27,500 nt of DNA from Neocallimastix lanati (nom. inval.) (GCA_016946835.1 JACVTC010000025.1:1237501-1265000); one strand, 5' to 3'. Numbered from the stretch's first letter, positions 12,353 to 23,650 are shown. The notes: generated by a model not told the origin, from the sequence alone. Numbers and translations are program-made.

Positions 12353-12394
<42 letters not shown>

Positions 12395-12445
12395 ACACTT
12401 ATATTTATATATAAATATTTCTATAGGAATTTTTTTTATTATTAT

Positions 12446-12478
<33 letters not shown>

Positions 12479-12494
12479 TTTATTTTATTTTATT

Positions 12495-12528
<34 letters not shown>

Positions 12529-12763
12529 TGTATATATATAAAGACTTTATCATCTTTTTTTCTATTCTTTTTCTATTTTGTTTTGTTTTTCTATTTTAAA
12601 TATATAAAATCTTTTAAATCTATTATTATTATTATTATATATTTAAAAATAAATAAATTAAATAATTAAATATATAATATATATATTTATATATTTATAT
12701 ATATTTCTGAAGTTTTTCAAAATAACTGATCGTTTTTAATTATAAGTAAGTCTAATGATATGG

Positions 12764-12811
<48 letters not shown>

Positions 12812-13078
12812 CTTATGTTATTTAAAAAAAAAATTAAAATTTAGTTTACTGAATTGTATTATATCTTATTCTCTATGTATTTTATATATATATTAATAAA
12901 ATATTCATGTTCAGTAAATACAATAAAAAAAAAAAAAAAAAAAAAAAAATAAATACTAATTATGTATATATATATATATATTTAATTATATTTTGATATA
13001 TTTTGATATACTTTGAATACTTTAATAAAATTTGATATATTTTGCTTTATTATTATTATTATTATTTTTTAATTTTTA
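11800..13078. other. Homopolymer-rich region downstream of the SH3 gene
   Basis: No gene is seen. Poly-A runs lie at about 11900-11937, 12046-12060 and 12925-12949. Poly-T runs lie at about 12450-12476, 12500-12525 and 12767-12811. There is a GAAT tetramer array at about 11955-11977 and AAAT/AATA arrays at about 12360-12395. It is the 3' flank of the minus-strand SH3 gene. Confidence 0.5.
12767..12811. repeat. 45-base poly-T tract
   Basis: An uninterrupted run of 45 T is the longest homopolymer I found in the window. It lies about 270 bases beyond the stop codon of the minus-strand SH3 gene, so it is poly-A on that gene's sense strand. Length may be an assembly approximation. Confidence 0.8.
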
Positions 13079-13256
13079 TTAATACATATATAATGATTGA
13101 ATCCTTCTTTTACGTTCTTGTTTATTATTTAAACAATTCATTGGTAATGCACCCCATTTACTAGTTGATAAATTACTATAATATTATTAAAATAAATAAA
13201 TAAATAAAGATTAGTATATTATACAACAATAATAAAAAATTTATTATTACAATTAC

Positions 13257-13293
<37 letters not shown>

Positions 13294-16239
13294 TAATAAT
13301 AAAAAATAAAAAAAAAAAAATTTTTTATTTTTATTTTTTTTATTAACTTACGTTCCAACACACCAACCATCTTCAAATATTTTTTCTACTTCAAAGACAT
13401 GACCAACTTTAACAGAAACTTCATCATTTAATACTTGTTCATAATCCTTAATAATTTCATATCTATCACCTTCACGAATTTCTTCATCCTTTCTTCTTCT
13501 TCGATCTCTTTCATGTGAAGCATTTCTTTCTCTATCTCTATTTCTATCCCTATTTTTCTCATTAGAATTCTTAGCATTATATCTTTGTTCCCATTCTGAT
13601 TCTTTATCTCTTCTTCTTCTATCTCTCTCTCTCTCTCTCTCTCTATCTCTACCTCTTTCTCTTTCTCTCTCTCTTTCTCTTTCACGTTCCCTTTGATTTG
13701 GTCTTCTATCCCTAGATCTTTCATCACCACGTCTTCTTTCTCTAGAACGTTCTTCACCTCTTCTTCTATCTCTTTCTCTACTTCTATCCCTACTTCTTTC
13801 TCTATCTCTACTTCTTTCTCTACTCTTTTCTCTTTCTCTTTGTCTTCTTTGACGTGATCTATCTTCCTCTTTTTCTTTTCTTTCTTTTTCTTCTTTCTCT
13901 CTTCTTTCTCTTTCTTCTTTTTCCTTTCTTTCTCTTTCCTCTCTTTCTTTTCTTTCTTTTTCTTCCTTTTCTTTTCTTGCCTTTTCTTCCATGGCCTTTT
14001 TATGTTCTTCAGTTTCGACATTAATTAGGGGTATATCTGAGGATTCGCATTTATGATTTTCAACTTCTTCAATAGGTATATCTTTTTTACATATTTTACA
14101 TTTAATAGTAAAGTGATTCATGGTAAATTCAGCTTCTGATTCAACATCAGAAGCATTTTCTTCAATTTCAAACATTGAAACGAATTTTGGATTTTTATCT
14201 GTTCCAGAATTTTTACTTAAATAGATAGACATACTACTCTTACTTAAATAAGTTTCTAATTCTTCTCTGGAACTAATATTACTTGGACTTAATAATTTTT
14301 CTTCTTCAAATCCATTATTATAATTATTATTATTATTATTACTATTATATGAATATTTATCTTTTTCATAATTACTTCTTCTACTTCTTGGACTATCTTC
14401 ATCTTCATCTCTATCTCTATTTCTATTTCTATTTCTTTCTCTATCTCTATCTCTATCTCTATCTCTATCTCTATCTCTATTTCTATCTCTATTTCTATTT
14501 CTTTCTTGTATTCTTTCTCTTTCCTTTTCTCTAATTCTTTCTCTACTTCTTGCCCTCTCAATATTTTCACGTTCTTCTTGACCTTTTCTTGAGGAAACAC
14601 TTCTGTCCCATGTATAACTTTTATTTGGATCATCACGCTTTTTTAATGCAGAACGTAGAGGCTCCGGTTTAGTATCATTGGATATGGTATTGTATTTAAT
14701 ATTGGTTGGAGAAGTATCCAATGGCGTGTTATTATAGATACTATTATAATTACTATTATTATTATAAATACTATTATTATTGGTATTATTATTATATGGA
14801 CTATTACTAAATGGACTTTTATCCGTTATTATTGAATAATAATCTTCATTTAATCTTGGATTGAAAACATTTAATCTAGTTTCATTTTTCATTCTTCTCA
14901 TACTATCAAAATCTACATCATTTTCCATTTTTGGTCTATTATTCATAAAAATTTCATTGGGACTATCACTTGGAAGTTTATTATAATTACTATAATCTAT
15001 ATCCTTCCTCCTTGAGTTTCTCTTATTGTTGAGACTATTAAAATAATTATTATTACTTGGAATGATTTGAATACCTGGATCACCTTCTATACTATCATAT
15101 TCCTGAACTCTATTTTCCATAGTGCCAACTTGTGATGCAAATCTAGCTTTTTTACTACTTGGATTACCAATAATTGATACTACTTTAGAACTTCTAAATG
15201 TATTTCCATATTCATCTGTTTGATCAACGGTTTTTTTTAATTTTACAAAACATGAAAGTATTATACTCAATACCTTTATAAATTATTAATGGTTTTTTTT
15301 GATATTTGTTTTTTAATATTTTTTTTCATTTTTATTTATTTATATTATTTATTTTTAATAAAAAGAAAATGTCAATAATAATAATAATTATAAATAATAA
15401 TAAATAATATAATAAATAATAATAAAAAATATAATAAAAAAATAATAAAAATATAAGAGATAATAATATTAAATATAATAAATAATAATAGAATATAATA
15501 AATAATAATAAAATATTATAAATAATATAATAAATAATATAATAAAATAAATAATAAATAATGTAAAGGTTAAAAAATTTAAATAAATGTACATTTTTTT
15601 AAGAATATATATTATTATATTATATATACCATTGAAACCATTAATCCTATATATAAAAAGAATGATAATGAAAATAGTGATGTACGACCATTTTTATAGT
15701 TATTTTTGGCACTTCTACCTATAATTAAATCATCTAATGATTGCAATATATGAATAATACCAAAAATATCTAAAAATAAGAATACGACTAGTATCAACCA
15801 TATTAATACTGCTATTATATACTATAGAGTCAATAAAAATTAAAATTTTTACAAATAATGTAATTTTTGTTAAATAATAATAATAATAATAATAAATATT
15901 AATAATTATTAATAACAATATTTAATAATAATTTCGATTTTATAAATTTTAAAATTTTTAATTAAATTATTTTAATAAAATTTATGAAAAAATTATATAT
16001 ATATATATATAAATATATATATATTATATAAATATTTAAATATAAATTACCATATATAAATATTTTAAGCTTGTAGTCCAAAAACCCATGAACGATATTG
16101 CAACAGATAAAAATATTAATGTACTGTGTATTCCCATACTTATATATGCACCTTCTTTTGAAAGGATTGCTGCTATGGTAACAGCTAAACCTGTTTGTAA
16201 GAGCAATGAAAGTACATATAATTTATTCGTTACTGCCAT
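13079..16239 (-). CDS. Four-transmembrane protein with long charged linker and C-terminal SH3 domain (Sho1-like layout), four exons
   Basis: Exons on the minus strand: 16239-16051, 15821-15630, 15273-13352 and 13175-13079. They sum to 2400 bases, 799 aa, in frame over three GT-AG introns. Hydrophobic helices lie at about residues 8-26, 37-58, 64-89 and 112-137, the last crossing a splice junction. A linker of nearly 600 residues follows: Asn-rich first, then Arg/Asp/Glu/Ser repeats (RDRDRD, RERERE, SRERSRD), with a CCHC-like motif at Cys519, Cys522, His534 and Cys536. Residues about 730-784 are an SH3 domain (IIKDYEQ, DEVSVKVGHVFEVEKIFEDGWCVG, KWGALPMNCL; the middle piece is split here only by description). 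Four helices plus a terminal SH3 is the layout of fungal Sho1, which senses osmotic stress and docks a MAPKK, but Sho1 is about half this length. Orthology is unproven; a lineage-specific membrane scaffold is the alternative. Confidence 0.88.
13256..13292. repeat. ATT microsatellite in the last intron of the SH3 gene
   Basis: About twelve ATT triplets lie within intron 3 (13176-13351) of the SH3 gene, close to an A run. It is a simple microsatellite without other features. Confidence 0.8.
13615..13990 (-). repeat. Coding purine tract for Glu/Lys/Arg and Arg/Asp/Ser repeats
   Basis: The sense (minus) strand is nearly all purine and encodes the EKERKEREER and RERERERERDRERER parts of the SH3 protein's linker. 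The plus strand is a matching TCT/CTT-rich pyrimidine tract. A second frame on the minus strand is also open for 197 codons here, which is a by-product of the low complexity, not a second gene. Confidence 0.75.
14404..14515 (-). repeat. CTATCT hexamer array encoding Arg-Asp repeats
   Basis: Plus-strand TCTATC hexamers, about ten in a row with some TTTCTA variants, encode RDRDRDRDRDRDRERNRNRNRD-type sequence in the SH3 protein (shown here in outline). The hexamer period makes slippage frame-neutral. Antisense (83 codons) and alternative-frame (115 codons) open frames across it are shadows. Confidence 0.75.
15372..15565. repeat. AAT/AATAAT-rich microsatellite in intron 2 of the SH3 gene
   Basis: Irregular ATAATAAATAAT and ATATAATAAATAAT units fill most of the 356-base intron 15274-15629. 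Non-coding. Confidence 0.65.
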
Positions 16240-18300
16240 TTTATTATATATATATCTATATCTATTTATTCAAAGTTTTATTATATATATCTATTTATTC
16301 AAAGTTTAAGGTATTTTATTTTTTATTATAACGTTTATAGCGGTATTTAATAAGCAATAACTGTTTATATTATAAAGTTTATATTTTATATTTTTCTGTA
16401 TACTTATATATATATTTTTTTTTAATATATACTTTGTTGAATTTTTTTTTTTTTTAGTATTAATTTTCAAAATAGCATAGATTCAAATTAAAAAAAAAAA
16501 ATGGATATATATTTGTTTATGCTATTTTTATCATATATAAATATATAATTAATCCATAACATATATTTCTATGAGTTATTGAAAAATTTTACAAGTTTGA
16601 TGATTATTAAAAAAAAATAAGTAATTTCCTTTAAAGGTTCAATATATATATTTTATTATATATAACTTTTAATTTAAATTAAATTTTATTATTAACACAC
16701 AGTTATATATATGTGGTATTGGGATATATTTTGTTTTATATGATATTATTCATTAAAATATCGAATAAATTGTTAAATAACAAATTTTTTTGTTAATAAA
16801 ATATAATTTATTTATTTAATTGTTTTATTCCTTTATTAATAATTAAAATGGAAAATAAAAAAAGAATATCCTTTAAAATAGAATTTGTATGCTAATTCAT
16901 TCTTTAAACTTATTTTCAAATATTTCTTGTTATATTTTTAATATATAAATTTTTTTGAATAATTATGTATAATCTAAAATTAATAGATTGATGAAAAAAA
17001 ATAATATTAATAAATAAAATAAGAAGATTTAACAAAAGAAATAAAATAAGTTTAAGTAAAAAAAAAAAAAAAAATTCTGTTATTTATTTAATATTTAATA
17101 TTTAATAATTAATTTTTAATATTTAATAAATATTTAATAAACAAAATATATATTAATTTTTTTTAAACATGCTTCAAAAAAAAAAAAAAAAAAATTTTTT
17201 TTTATTATTAATAAAACTGTAATATATAATTTTTTTTTTTTAAAAAAAAAAAAATATTGCCAAATGTTCAACAAAAAAAAAAAAAAAATTAAAATAATAT
17301 TTTTTTATAATTAATAAAATTTTATAATTATTTTTTTTTTATATTTCTAATTTATCATTATTAATTTATTGAATAAAAAAATTTTTAACAATTTTTTTTT
17401 TTAATATATTGATATTGATTGTTTATATAATAATAAATAATGGTATATTTAATAATTGTATTACAATAAATTGAAATGTAAATTGCCGCTATATATTTTA
17501 AATTTAATCTAATATATTACTAATAGATAACTTTATCATTTATTATTTTAATATAAATAGAAAAAAGAATTTATTTAATCCTATATTTTTTATATATTTG
17601 ATATTATTTTTTTTATATTTAATATTTTTTTTTGTTATAATAAAAATAATATGAAGTAGAATTAAATAAAAAAAAAAAAATACAAGATGAACATAAAACT
17701 TTAAATATTAATAAATTTATTATATTAATTTTATACAAATATATAATTAATATAAATATATATATTACTATAATTACTAAAAAAGTAAAAAAAAATAAAT
17801 AAAATAAAAAAATTTTTTTAATATATATAAATTCCTTTTATCTAACTGAATGATTAATGATTTACCTTTAATATATTAAATCTATTATTATAGTATTAAT
17901 AATTAATATATGTGAGTAGTTAACTTTATTATATTACTTAAACTTTTAGTTATATCAGATTATATATTGATAATATAAATGAATATAAAAAATTACATGG
18001 TAATATATATAGTTAATATAATGAATATAAACTCCATTTAGTAGAAATATTAAAAATTAAGGTTATTTAATTTAAGTTAAAAAAAATAAATTAAAATTTT
18101 TTAATATGGAAATAAGAAAATCATAAAAAAAAATTATATTAAATAAAATTTAAACTTTTATTTTTTTGTTTTTTTTTTTCTTTAATTTTTTTATTTTTTG
18201 TTTTTAATTAAACCTTAAAAAAAAAAGAAATAAAAATAATAATAAATTATAATTATTATTATTATTTTATTTTTTTTTTTTTTTAATTTAGCTTTATTAA
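16240..18300. other. A/T desert upstream of the SH3 gene
   Basis: The first part must hold the promoter and 5' UTR of the minus-strand SH3 gene. Immediately upstream, at about 16255-16305, TATCTATTTATTCAAAGTTT occurs twice in tandem. Beyond this are poly-A runs (16490, 17060, 17178, 17273) and T runs, without any frame of coding character. No gene is seen. Confidence 0.5.
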
Positions 18301-19555
18301 AAAAAAAATCCTTTTTTTTTATATTAATTTTATTTTTATATTATATTTATATTATATTATATTATATTTTATTGTTATATTTTTTATATTAATATTTATT
18401 TATATTTTTTATTGTTATATATTTTTTATATTAATTTTATTTTTATATTATATATATTATATTTTATTGTTAATAGTTTATTGTTATATATTTTTTATAT
18501 TATATTTATTTATATTATAGTTTATTTTATTATTATTATTATTATAATTTTTTTTTTATCATCTGTTTTATGTAATACAAAATTCATCATAGAATGGAAT
18601 GAAATGGAATGGAAAGGTGACACAATCATCATCAGTGATTAAAGTTATTTGTAAATATTAAAATTTTGAATGACTTTATATAGAATTAAATGAAATTTTG
18701 AATGAATCATTCTGAACACTTGCTTTGCTTAGAATAATAGGATTATATTAAAAAGAAAAAAAAAATTGTTTATATTCATATAATCTAATTATAATAGTTT
18801 TAATATATGACTTTGAATTTCTTGCTCAGTTTCTATTTTTTATATCTTTAATATACCAAGAATAATAATAAATCAATTGTTTCCTTTTTATAATGTAAAT
18901 ATTACATATATTATAAATATTAAATAGAATAAACAATAATAATAAAATAAAAAAATCATTCATTTTCAAATCTTATAATGTTCTATTTATTATTATTATT
19001 ATTTTCTTTATAAACAATATAAAAAAATTTCTATATAGAAATTTATTTTATACTTTTATAAATTAATTTATTAATAAATTAGTACTAATTTATTCTATAT
19101 TAAAAATCAATTATGGTATATTTAATTTAATTAATGAATAAATAAATAAATATATATCTTTGTATTTCCTTTTTTTTCTTTAAATAAATAAATAAAGACT
19201 AAATAAAAAACAAACAAAAAAGGTTAATAAAATATAAAGAAAACATATACTAATTTTTATAATAAAATATTAATAATAAAAAATATATATATAAATAATT
19301 GAATAAATAATAAATAATAAATATTAATAAATAATAAATATTAATAAATAATAAATAATAAAAAATAATATGTATTAATAAATGATAATAAATAATAATA
19401 AATATAAATGATTAATTTTTTTTTTATAAATTACATAATAAATATTGTACAACATAAGACATATTTAAATTAAAAAATAATAAAAATAAATCATTATTAC
19501 TTTCTAGGTTAATATTAATATATAGGTTAGTATAAATATAAATTAAAACATAATA
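18301..19555. other. A/T-rich stretch with TTATATT repeats and a short GAATG run
   Basis: At about 18320-18530 TTATATT/TTTTATATTA units form an irregular repeat. At 18592-18618 there is a short GAATG-GAATG-AAATG-GAATG run. A 76-codon plus-strand open frame ending at 18642 is mostly translated repeat. The stretch 18540-18740 is richer in G and C than its surroundings, but no product is recognised on either strand. Confidence 0.4.
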
Positions 19556-19559
19556 TATA

Positions 19560-20045
19560 ATAATTAATACATAATAAATAATACATAATAATTAATACAT
19601 AATAAATAATTGAATAATAAATAATTGAATAATAAATAATACATAATAAATAATTGAATAATAAATAATTGAATAATAAATAATAAATAATAAATAATTG
19701 AATAATAAATAATTGAATAATAAATAATTGAATAATAAATAATTGAATAATAAATAATTGAATAATAAATAATTGAATAATAAATAATTGAATAATAAAT
19801 AATTGAATAATAAATAATTAAATAATAAATAATTGAATAATAAATAATTGAATAATAAATAATTAAATAATAAATAATTAAATAATAAATAATTAAATAA
19901 TAAATAATTGAATAATAAATAATTGAATAATAAATAATTGAATAATAAATAAAAATTAATTATTAATACATAATAATTAATATATAATAATTAATACATA
20001 ATAATTAATACATAATAAATAATTGAAACATAATAAGTGATACAT
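19560..20045. repeat. 15-bp minisatellite, unit AATTGAATAATAAAT
   Basis: About 22 copies of AATTGAATAATAAAT lie at 19607-19952. A minority of copies read AATTAAATAATAAAT, four of them clustered at about 19815-19905. The flanks (19560-19610 and 19960-20040) carry the related units AATTAATACATAAT and AATACATAATAAAT. No frame of interest. Confidence 0.9.
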
Positions 20046-20755
20046 AATTAATACTTTTATAATTGATATTAATTTAATTATATATAAAAAAATTTCCGCA
20101 AAAAAGTTTATTTAATCTATTCGTGTAACCTCTGTAGAGATAAAAAAAATATTGATATTGACCTATTTAAACAATATTTTTTATTTTATTTTTTTTTTTA
20201 TTTAATATATTTCGATAATTTAATGTTTTAAAACTTTATTACATATTAAAGAAACAGTAGTTACAGGTTGTTTTTTTTTTTTTATAATAGTTTAAAAAGA
20301 AATATATATTTAAAAATAAAAAAAAGGGTATTTTTAAGAAGAATATAAAACTTCTTTATAGCATATAAAAATATATATATATAAAATATATACATTTGAA
20401 TGTTTTTATTTATTATCTCTGTATTATATAATGTTTAATGATCTTATTATTGTTCATTTTAAATGATAGGAATTCTGTATTTATATATATATTTATATAT
20501 ATATTTTTTTTTGATTCTAATATTCTATAATTTTATTTCAAAAAGTTTAAAATTAATATTAAAAAAATAAATAAAAAAAAAAAACATAAAAAGTATTTTA
20601 AAATGACTGATTAATTAAAAGTACAGACATGTCATTAATTTATAAATGTATACTTTTAACCTATGATATATGATATAGAAATAATATTTATGGGTGGAAA
20701 ATGGTTAACTGAAAATAAATATAACCATTTATGTTTATAATTAAACCCAAAATTA
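20046..20755. other. A/T-rich intergenic stretch
   Basis: No gene, RNA gene or clear repeat is seen. It contains a few less A/T-biased words (for example CGTGTAACCTCTGTAGAGAT at about 20121-20140), T and A runs, and TA alternations. Confidence 0.45.
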
Positions 20756-20905
20756 TCATTTATTATTATTTAATTATTTATTAATAAATTTACTTTTTTA
20801 TTATTTAATTATTTATTAATAATACTCTTTTTTATTATTTAATTATTTATTAATAAATTCACTTTTTTATTATTTAATTATTTATTAATAATACTCTTTT
20901 TATTA
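20756..20905. repeat. 34/68-bp A/T tandem repeat
   Basis: Four copies of a roughly 34-bp unit containing TTATTTAATTATTTATTAAT are present. Their ends alternate between AAATTTACTTTTTT and AATACTCTTTTTT, giving a 68-bp higher-order unit. The AATACTCTTTTTATTATTTA ending also occurs at about 6559-6578. Confidence 0.75.
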
Positions 20906-21260
20906 TTTATTATTAATTTTTATTTATTCATTAATATCTATTGTTCAATTATTTATTTATTATTTAAATATTAATAATTAATTTATGGGTAAATTATTAT
21001 TATTATAAATATTTATATATTATTTTTTTTTTTTTTATTTTATTTTTATTATTTTAAATTTTGTAATTATATGTTCATTGTTTTTTATTATTATTCATGT
21101 AATAATGTTTTTAATTTATGAATATTAAAAATATTAATATATGATTAAATAAAATACAAAATACAATTAATAATGTACCCTCTACAAGTTCTTTATTATT
21201 ATTATTTTTTTTAATCCTCCCTATTTTAATAAAACAAATAATTTTTTTTTTTTTTTTTAG

Positions 21261-21438
21261 TAGATGACCTTTTAAATGAACTATATTATTTATTATCATT
21301 AATGATAAATAATAGCTGGAATGGATTCAGTGTTACACATAACAATAACAATATTATTCATCAGCACCAGTTCTTCCAAGAATTCTATTATTATTATTTA
21401 CTAATTTTTTTTTTAAAAAAAAAATAAAATCATTATGA
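21261..21438 (+). other. Exon-like island, unidentified
   Basis: After a run of about 18 T and an AG at 21259-21260, the plus strand reads in one frame to TGA at about 21437. It contains DDLLNELYYLLSLM, then NNSWNGFSVTHNNNN, then HQHQFFQEFYYYY. The composition resembles the Asn/His/Gln-rich coding sequence of the two real genes and is less A/T-biased than the flanks. No start, donor or partner exon is evident. The weak plus-strand reading NNVPSTSS at about 21165-21190 could be related. It may be a pseudogene piece or chance. Confidence 0.25.
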
Positions 21439-21470
21439 CTGAGAATAAAAAAAAATATAAAATAAATATA

Positions 21471-21471
<1 letters not shown>

Positions 21472-21516
<45 letters not shown>
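21472..21516. repeat. ATT microsatellite
   Basis: About fourteen ATT triplets in a row. Confidence 0.85.
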
Positions 21517-21520
<4 letters not shown>

Positions 21521-22890
21521 TTATGTAATAATTTTATATTTATATTAATAGTAAATTCTATAATTAATATTTCTATAATCAATTATTTATTTATTTTATA
21601 GCTACTATTATTATTTATTATTGTTTTTAATATTATTTAATATTTTTATTGTTATTTATATCAATTATTATTATTATTTATTATTGTTATTGATATCAAT
21701 TATTATTATATATTATTGTTATTGATATCAATTATTATTATTATTTAATATATTTTTTTGTTATTTTGTTATTATTATTATTAATCCTATTAATTACTAT
21801 TATTATTAATCCTATTAATCATTATTTATATATTTATTAATACTATTAATCCTATTAATTATTATTTATATATTATATTTGTTAATGAGTTAATGATAAA
21901 ACACTATTTAAATTAATAAAAGAGAAATAAAAAAGTTTTAAAAAAAATTTTTTTTAATGTTCATAAAGTAAAAAAAAAAAAGGTAAATATTCTTTTATCA
22001 TGAAAGAAAAAATAAAATATAATAAATAAAAAAAAAATAAAAAGAAAAGATTAAGATTAAATAAATTTAAAAAAAAAAAGATACAAAAATAAAAAAAAAA
22101 AATAAATAAGAATGAAAGAAATTGAAAAGACCTTTTAATTATTTTCATAAAATATATGATTTTATTAATATTTTATTAACATTTTATTAACATTTTATTA
22201 ATATTCTTTTCAGTTTAATAATAAAATTTTTTATTAATAATAACAATCAACATTTTTTTTTAATTATATTTAAAAAATTTTTTTTTTATATTGTGGATTT
22301 TATTATTATTAATTTTATTATTAATATATCTTGAATTATTCATTTGTGGATATTAATTTTTAATGGTATAATAGATGTATAATTAATATTATTATTAATA
22401 CTATTAATATTATTAAAAAAAAAAAAAAAAAAAGTTTTATAGGACTTATTTATTTTATAATAAAAGACTCTAAAAAAAAAAAAAAAAACGATTATATAAA
22501 TGTATAATGTAATATAAATAAAAACATTTATATAAATAATTATAAATATGAAAAAGATTTGTATTTAAAATGAAAAATAAAAAATTCTTTTTTTTTCTTT
22601 TTTTTTTTTTTTTTGATATATATACATGTGAATTTTTATTTTTATGAATTTATATAAATTCTCTTTTCTCTTAATATGAGAATAATATATAATAAATATA
22701 ATTATCAGTTATGATGATATATTGATAATAATATTAATAAATGAAATCTACCCACATAGAGTTTTAATGAATTTTTTATTTTTATATTTTTTATTTTTCT
22801 TTAATGATAAACTATTAATTTATGAATCATTTTTTTTCTACTCCTTTTTTTTTTTTTTCATAATTCTAAATAAAGGAGGTTTTACTTTAC
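21517..22890. other. A/T desert with short local repeats
   Basis: At about 21640-21740 a unit containing TTGTTATTGATATCAATTAT recurs three times, and at about 21780-21870 AATCCTATTAATTATTATTT recurs four times. Poly-A or poly-T runs lie at about 22417-22433, 22473-22488 and 22592-22614. Open frames of 60-75 codons here translate homopolymers. No gene is seen. Confidence 0.5.
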
Positions 22891-22894
22891 AAAT

Positions 22895-23245
22895 GAATCA
22901 TAACAATCTTTTAATATTTGACTATTCTTTTATTGAATCATAACAATCTTTCATTATTTAACTATTCTTTTAATTTTATTGAATTATAACAATCTTTTAA
23001 TATTTGACTATTCTTTTATTGAATCATAACAATCTTTCATTATTTAACTATTCTTTTAATTTTATTGAATTATAACAATCTTTCATTATTTGACTATTCT
23101 TTTATTAAATCATAACAATCTTTTATTATTTGACTATTCTTGTATTGAATCATAAAAATTATTAATATTTGGCTATTCTTTTATTGTATCATAAAAATTA
23201 TTAATATTTGGCTATTAATTTATTGTATCATAATACTCTTTTATT
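22895..23245. repeat. 40/46-bp minisatellite
   Basis: About eight and a half copies of a unit starting GAATCATAACAATCTTT and containing GACTATTCTTTTATT. Copies of about 40 and 46 bases alternate at first (the longer ones carry an extra TAATTT), making an 86-bp higher-order unit repeated twice. The last copies degenerate to GTATCATAAAAATTATTAAT. Copies abut without unique spacers. Confidence 0.85.
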
Positions 23246-23317
23246 TTATGAATGTAACATTAATTATATACACTTTTTTTAGAATAAAATTATTATTAAT
23301 TATTATTATTATTATCT

Positions 23318-23650
23318 ATCTATTATTATTATTTATTATTTATTATTTATTATTTATTATTTATTATTTATTATTTACTATTTATTATTTATTATTTATT
23401 ATTTACTATTTATTATTTATTATTTTTTATTTATTATTTATTATTCCATTATTTATTATTATTTATTATTCCATTATTTATTATTTATTATTTATTATTC
23501 ATTTATTTATTATTTATTATTCAATTATTTATTATTTATTATTTATTATTCATTTATTTATTATTTATTATTTATTATTCCAATATTTATTATTCTATTA
23601 TTTGTTATTCCATTATTTATTTTTATTATTTATTATTTATTATTCATTAA
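23318..23650. repeat. TTATTTA heptamer array
   Basis: A long array of TTATTTA units with TTACTA, TTCCA, TTCAAT and TTCATT interruptions that recur at intervals. A 159-codon plus-strand open frame (Ile/Leu/Tyr only) is translation of this array. The same heptamer type occurs at 6.4-6.6 kb. Confidence 0.8.

Noticed and set aside
13428-14021. 197-codon Lys/Glu-rich open frame on the minus strand
   Set aside because: Alternative frame of the SH3 gene's purine-rich linker; the SH3-bearing frame is the real one.
14283-14534. Plus-strand Tyr/Leu-rich open frame
   Set aside because: Antisense shadow of the Arg-Asp hexamer array.
15615-16239. Separate small membrane proteins at 15615-15797 and 16036-16239
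   Set aside because: Both are exons of the four-helix SH3 protein; the frames join at phase 0 across GT-AG introns.
18412-18642. 76-codon plus-strand open frame
   Set aside because: Mostly TTATATT repeat; only its end is less repetitive and no family is recognised.
21300-21400. Ribosomal protein eS28 pseudogene on the minus strand (ILGRTGAD)
   Set aside because: Only about seven residues match; the following residues contain stops and the later similarity is out of register.
22895-23245. CRISPR-like array
   Set aside because: Units abut with no unique spacers, and the window is eukaryotic.
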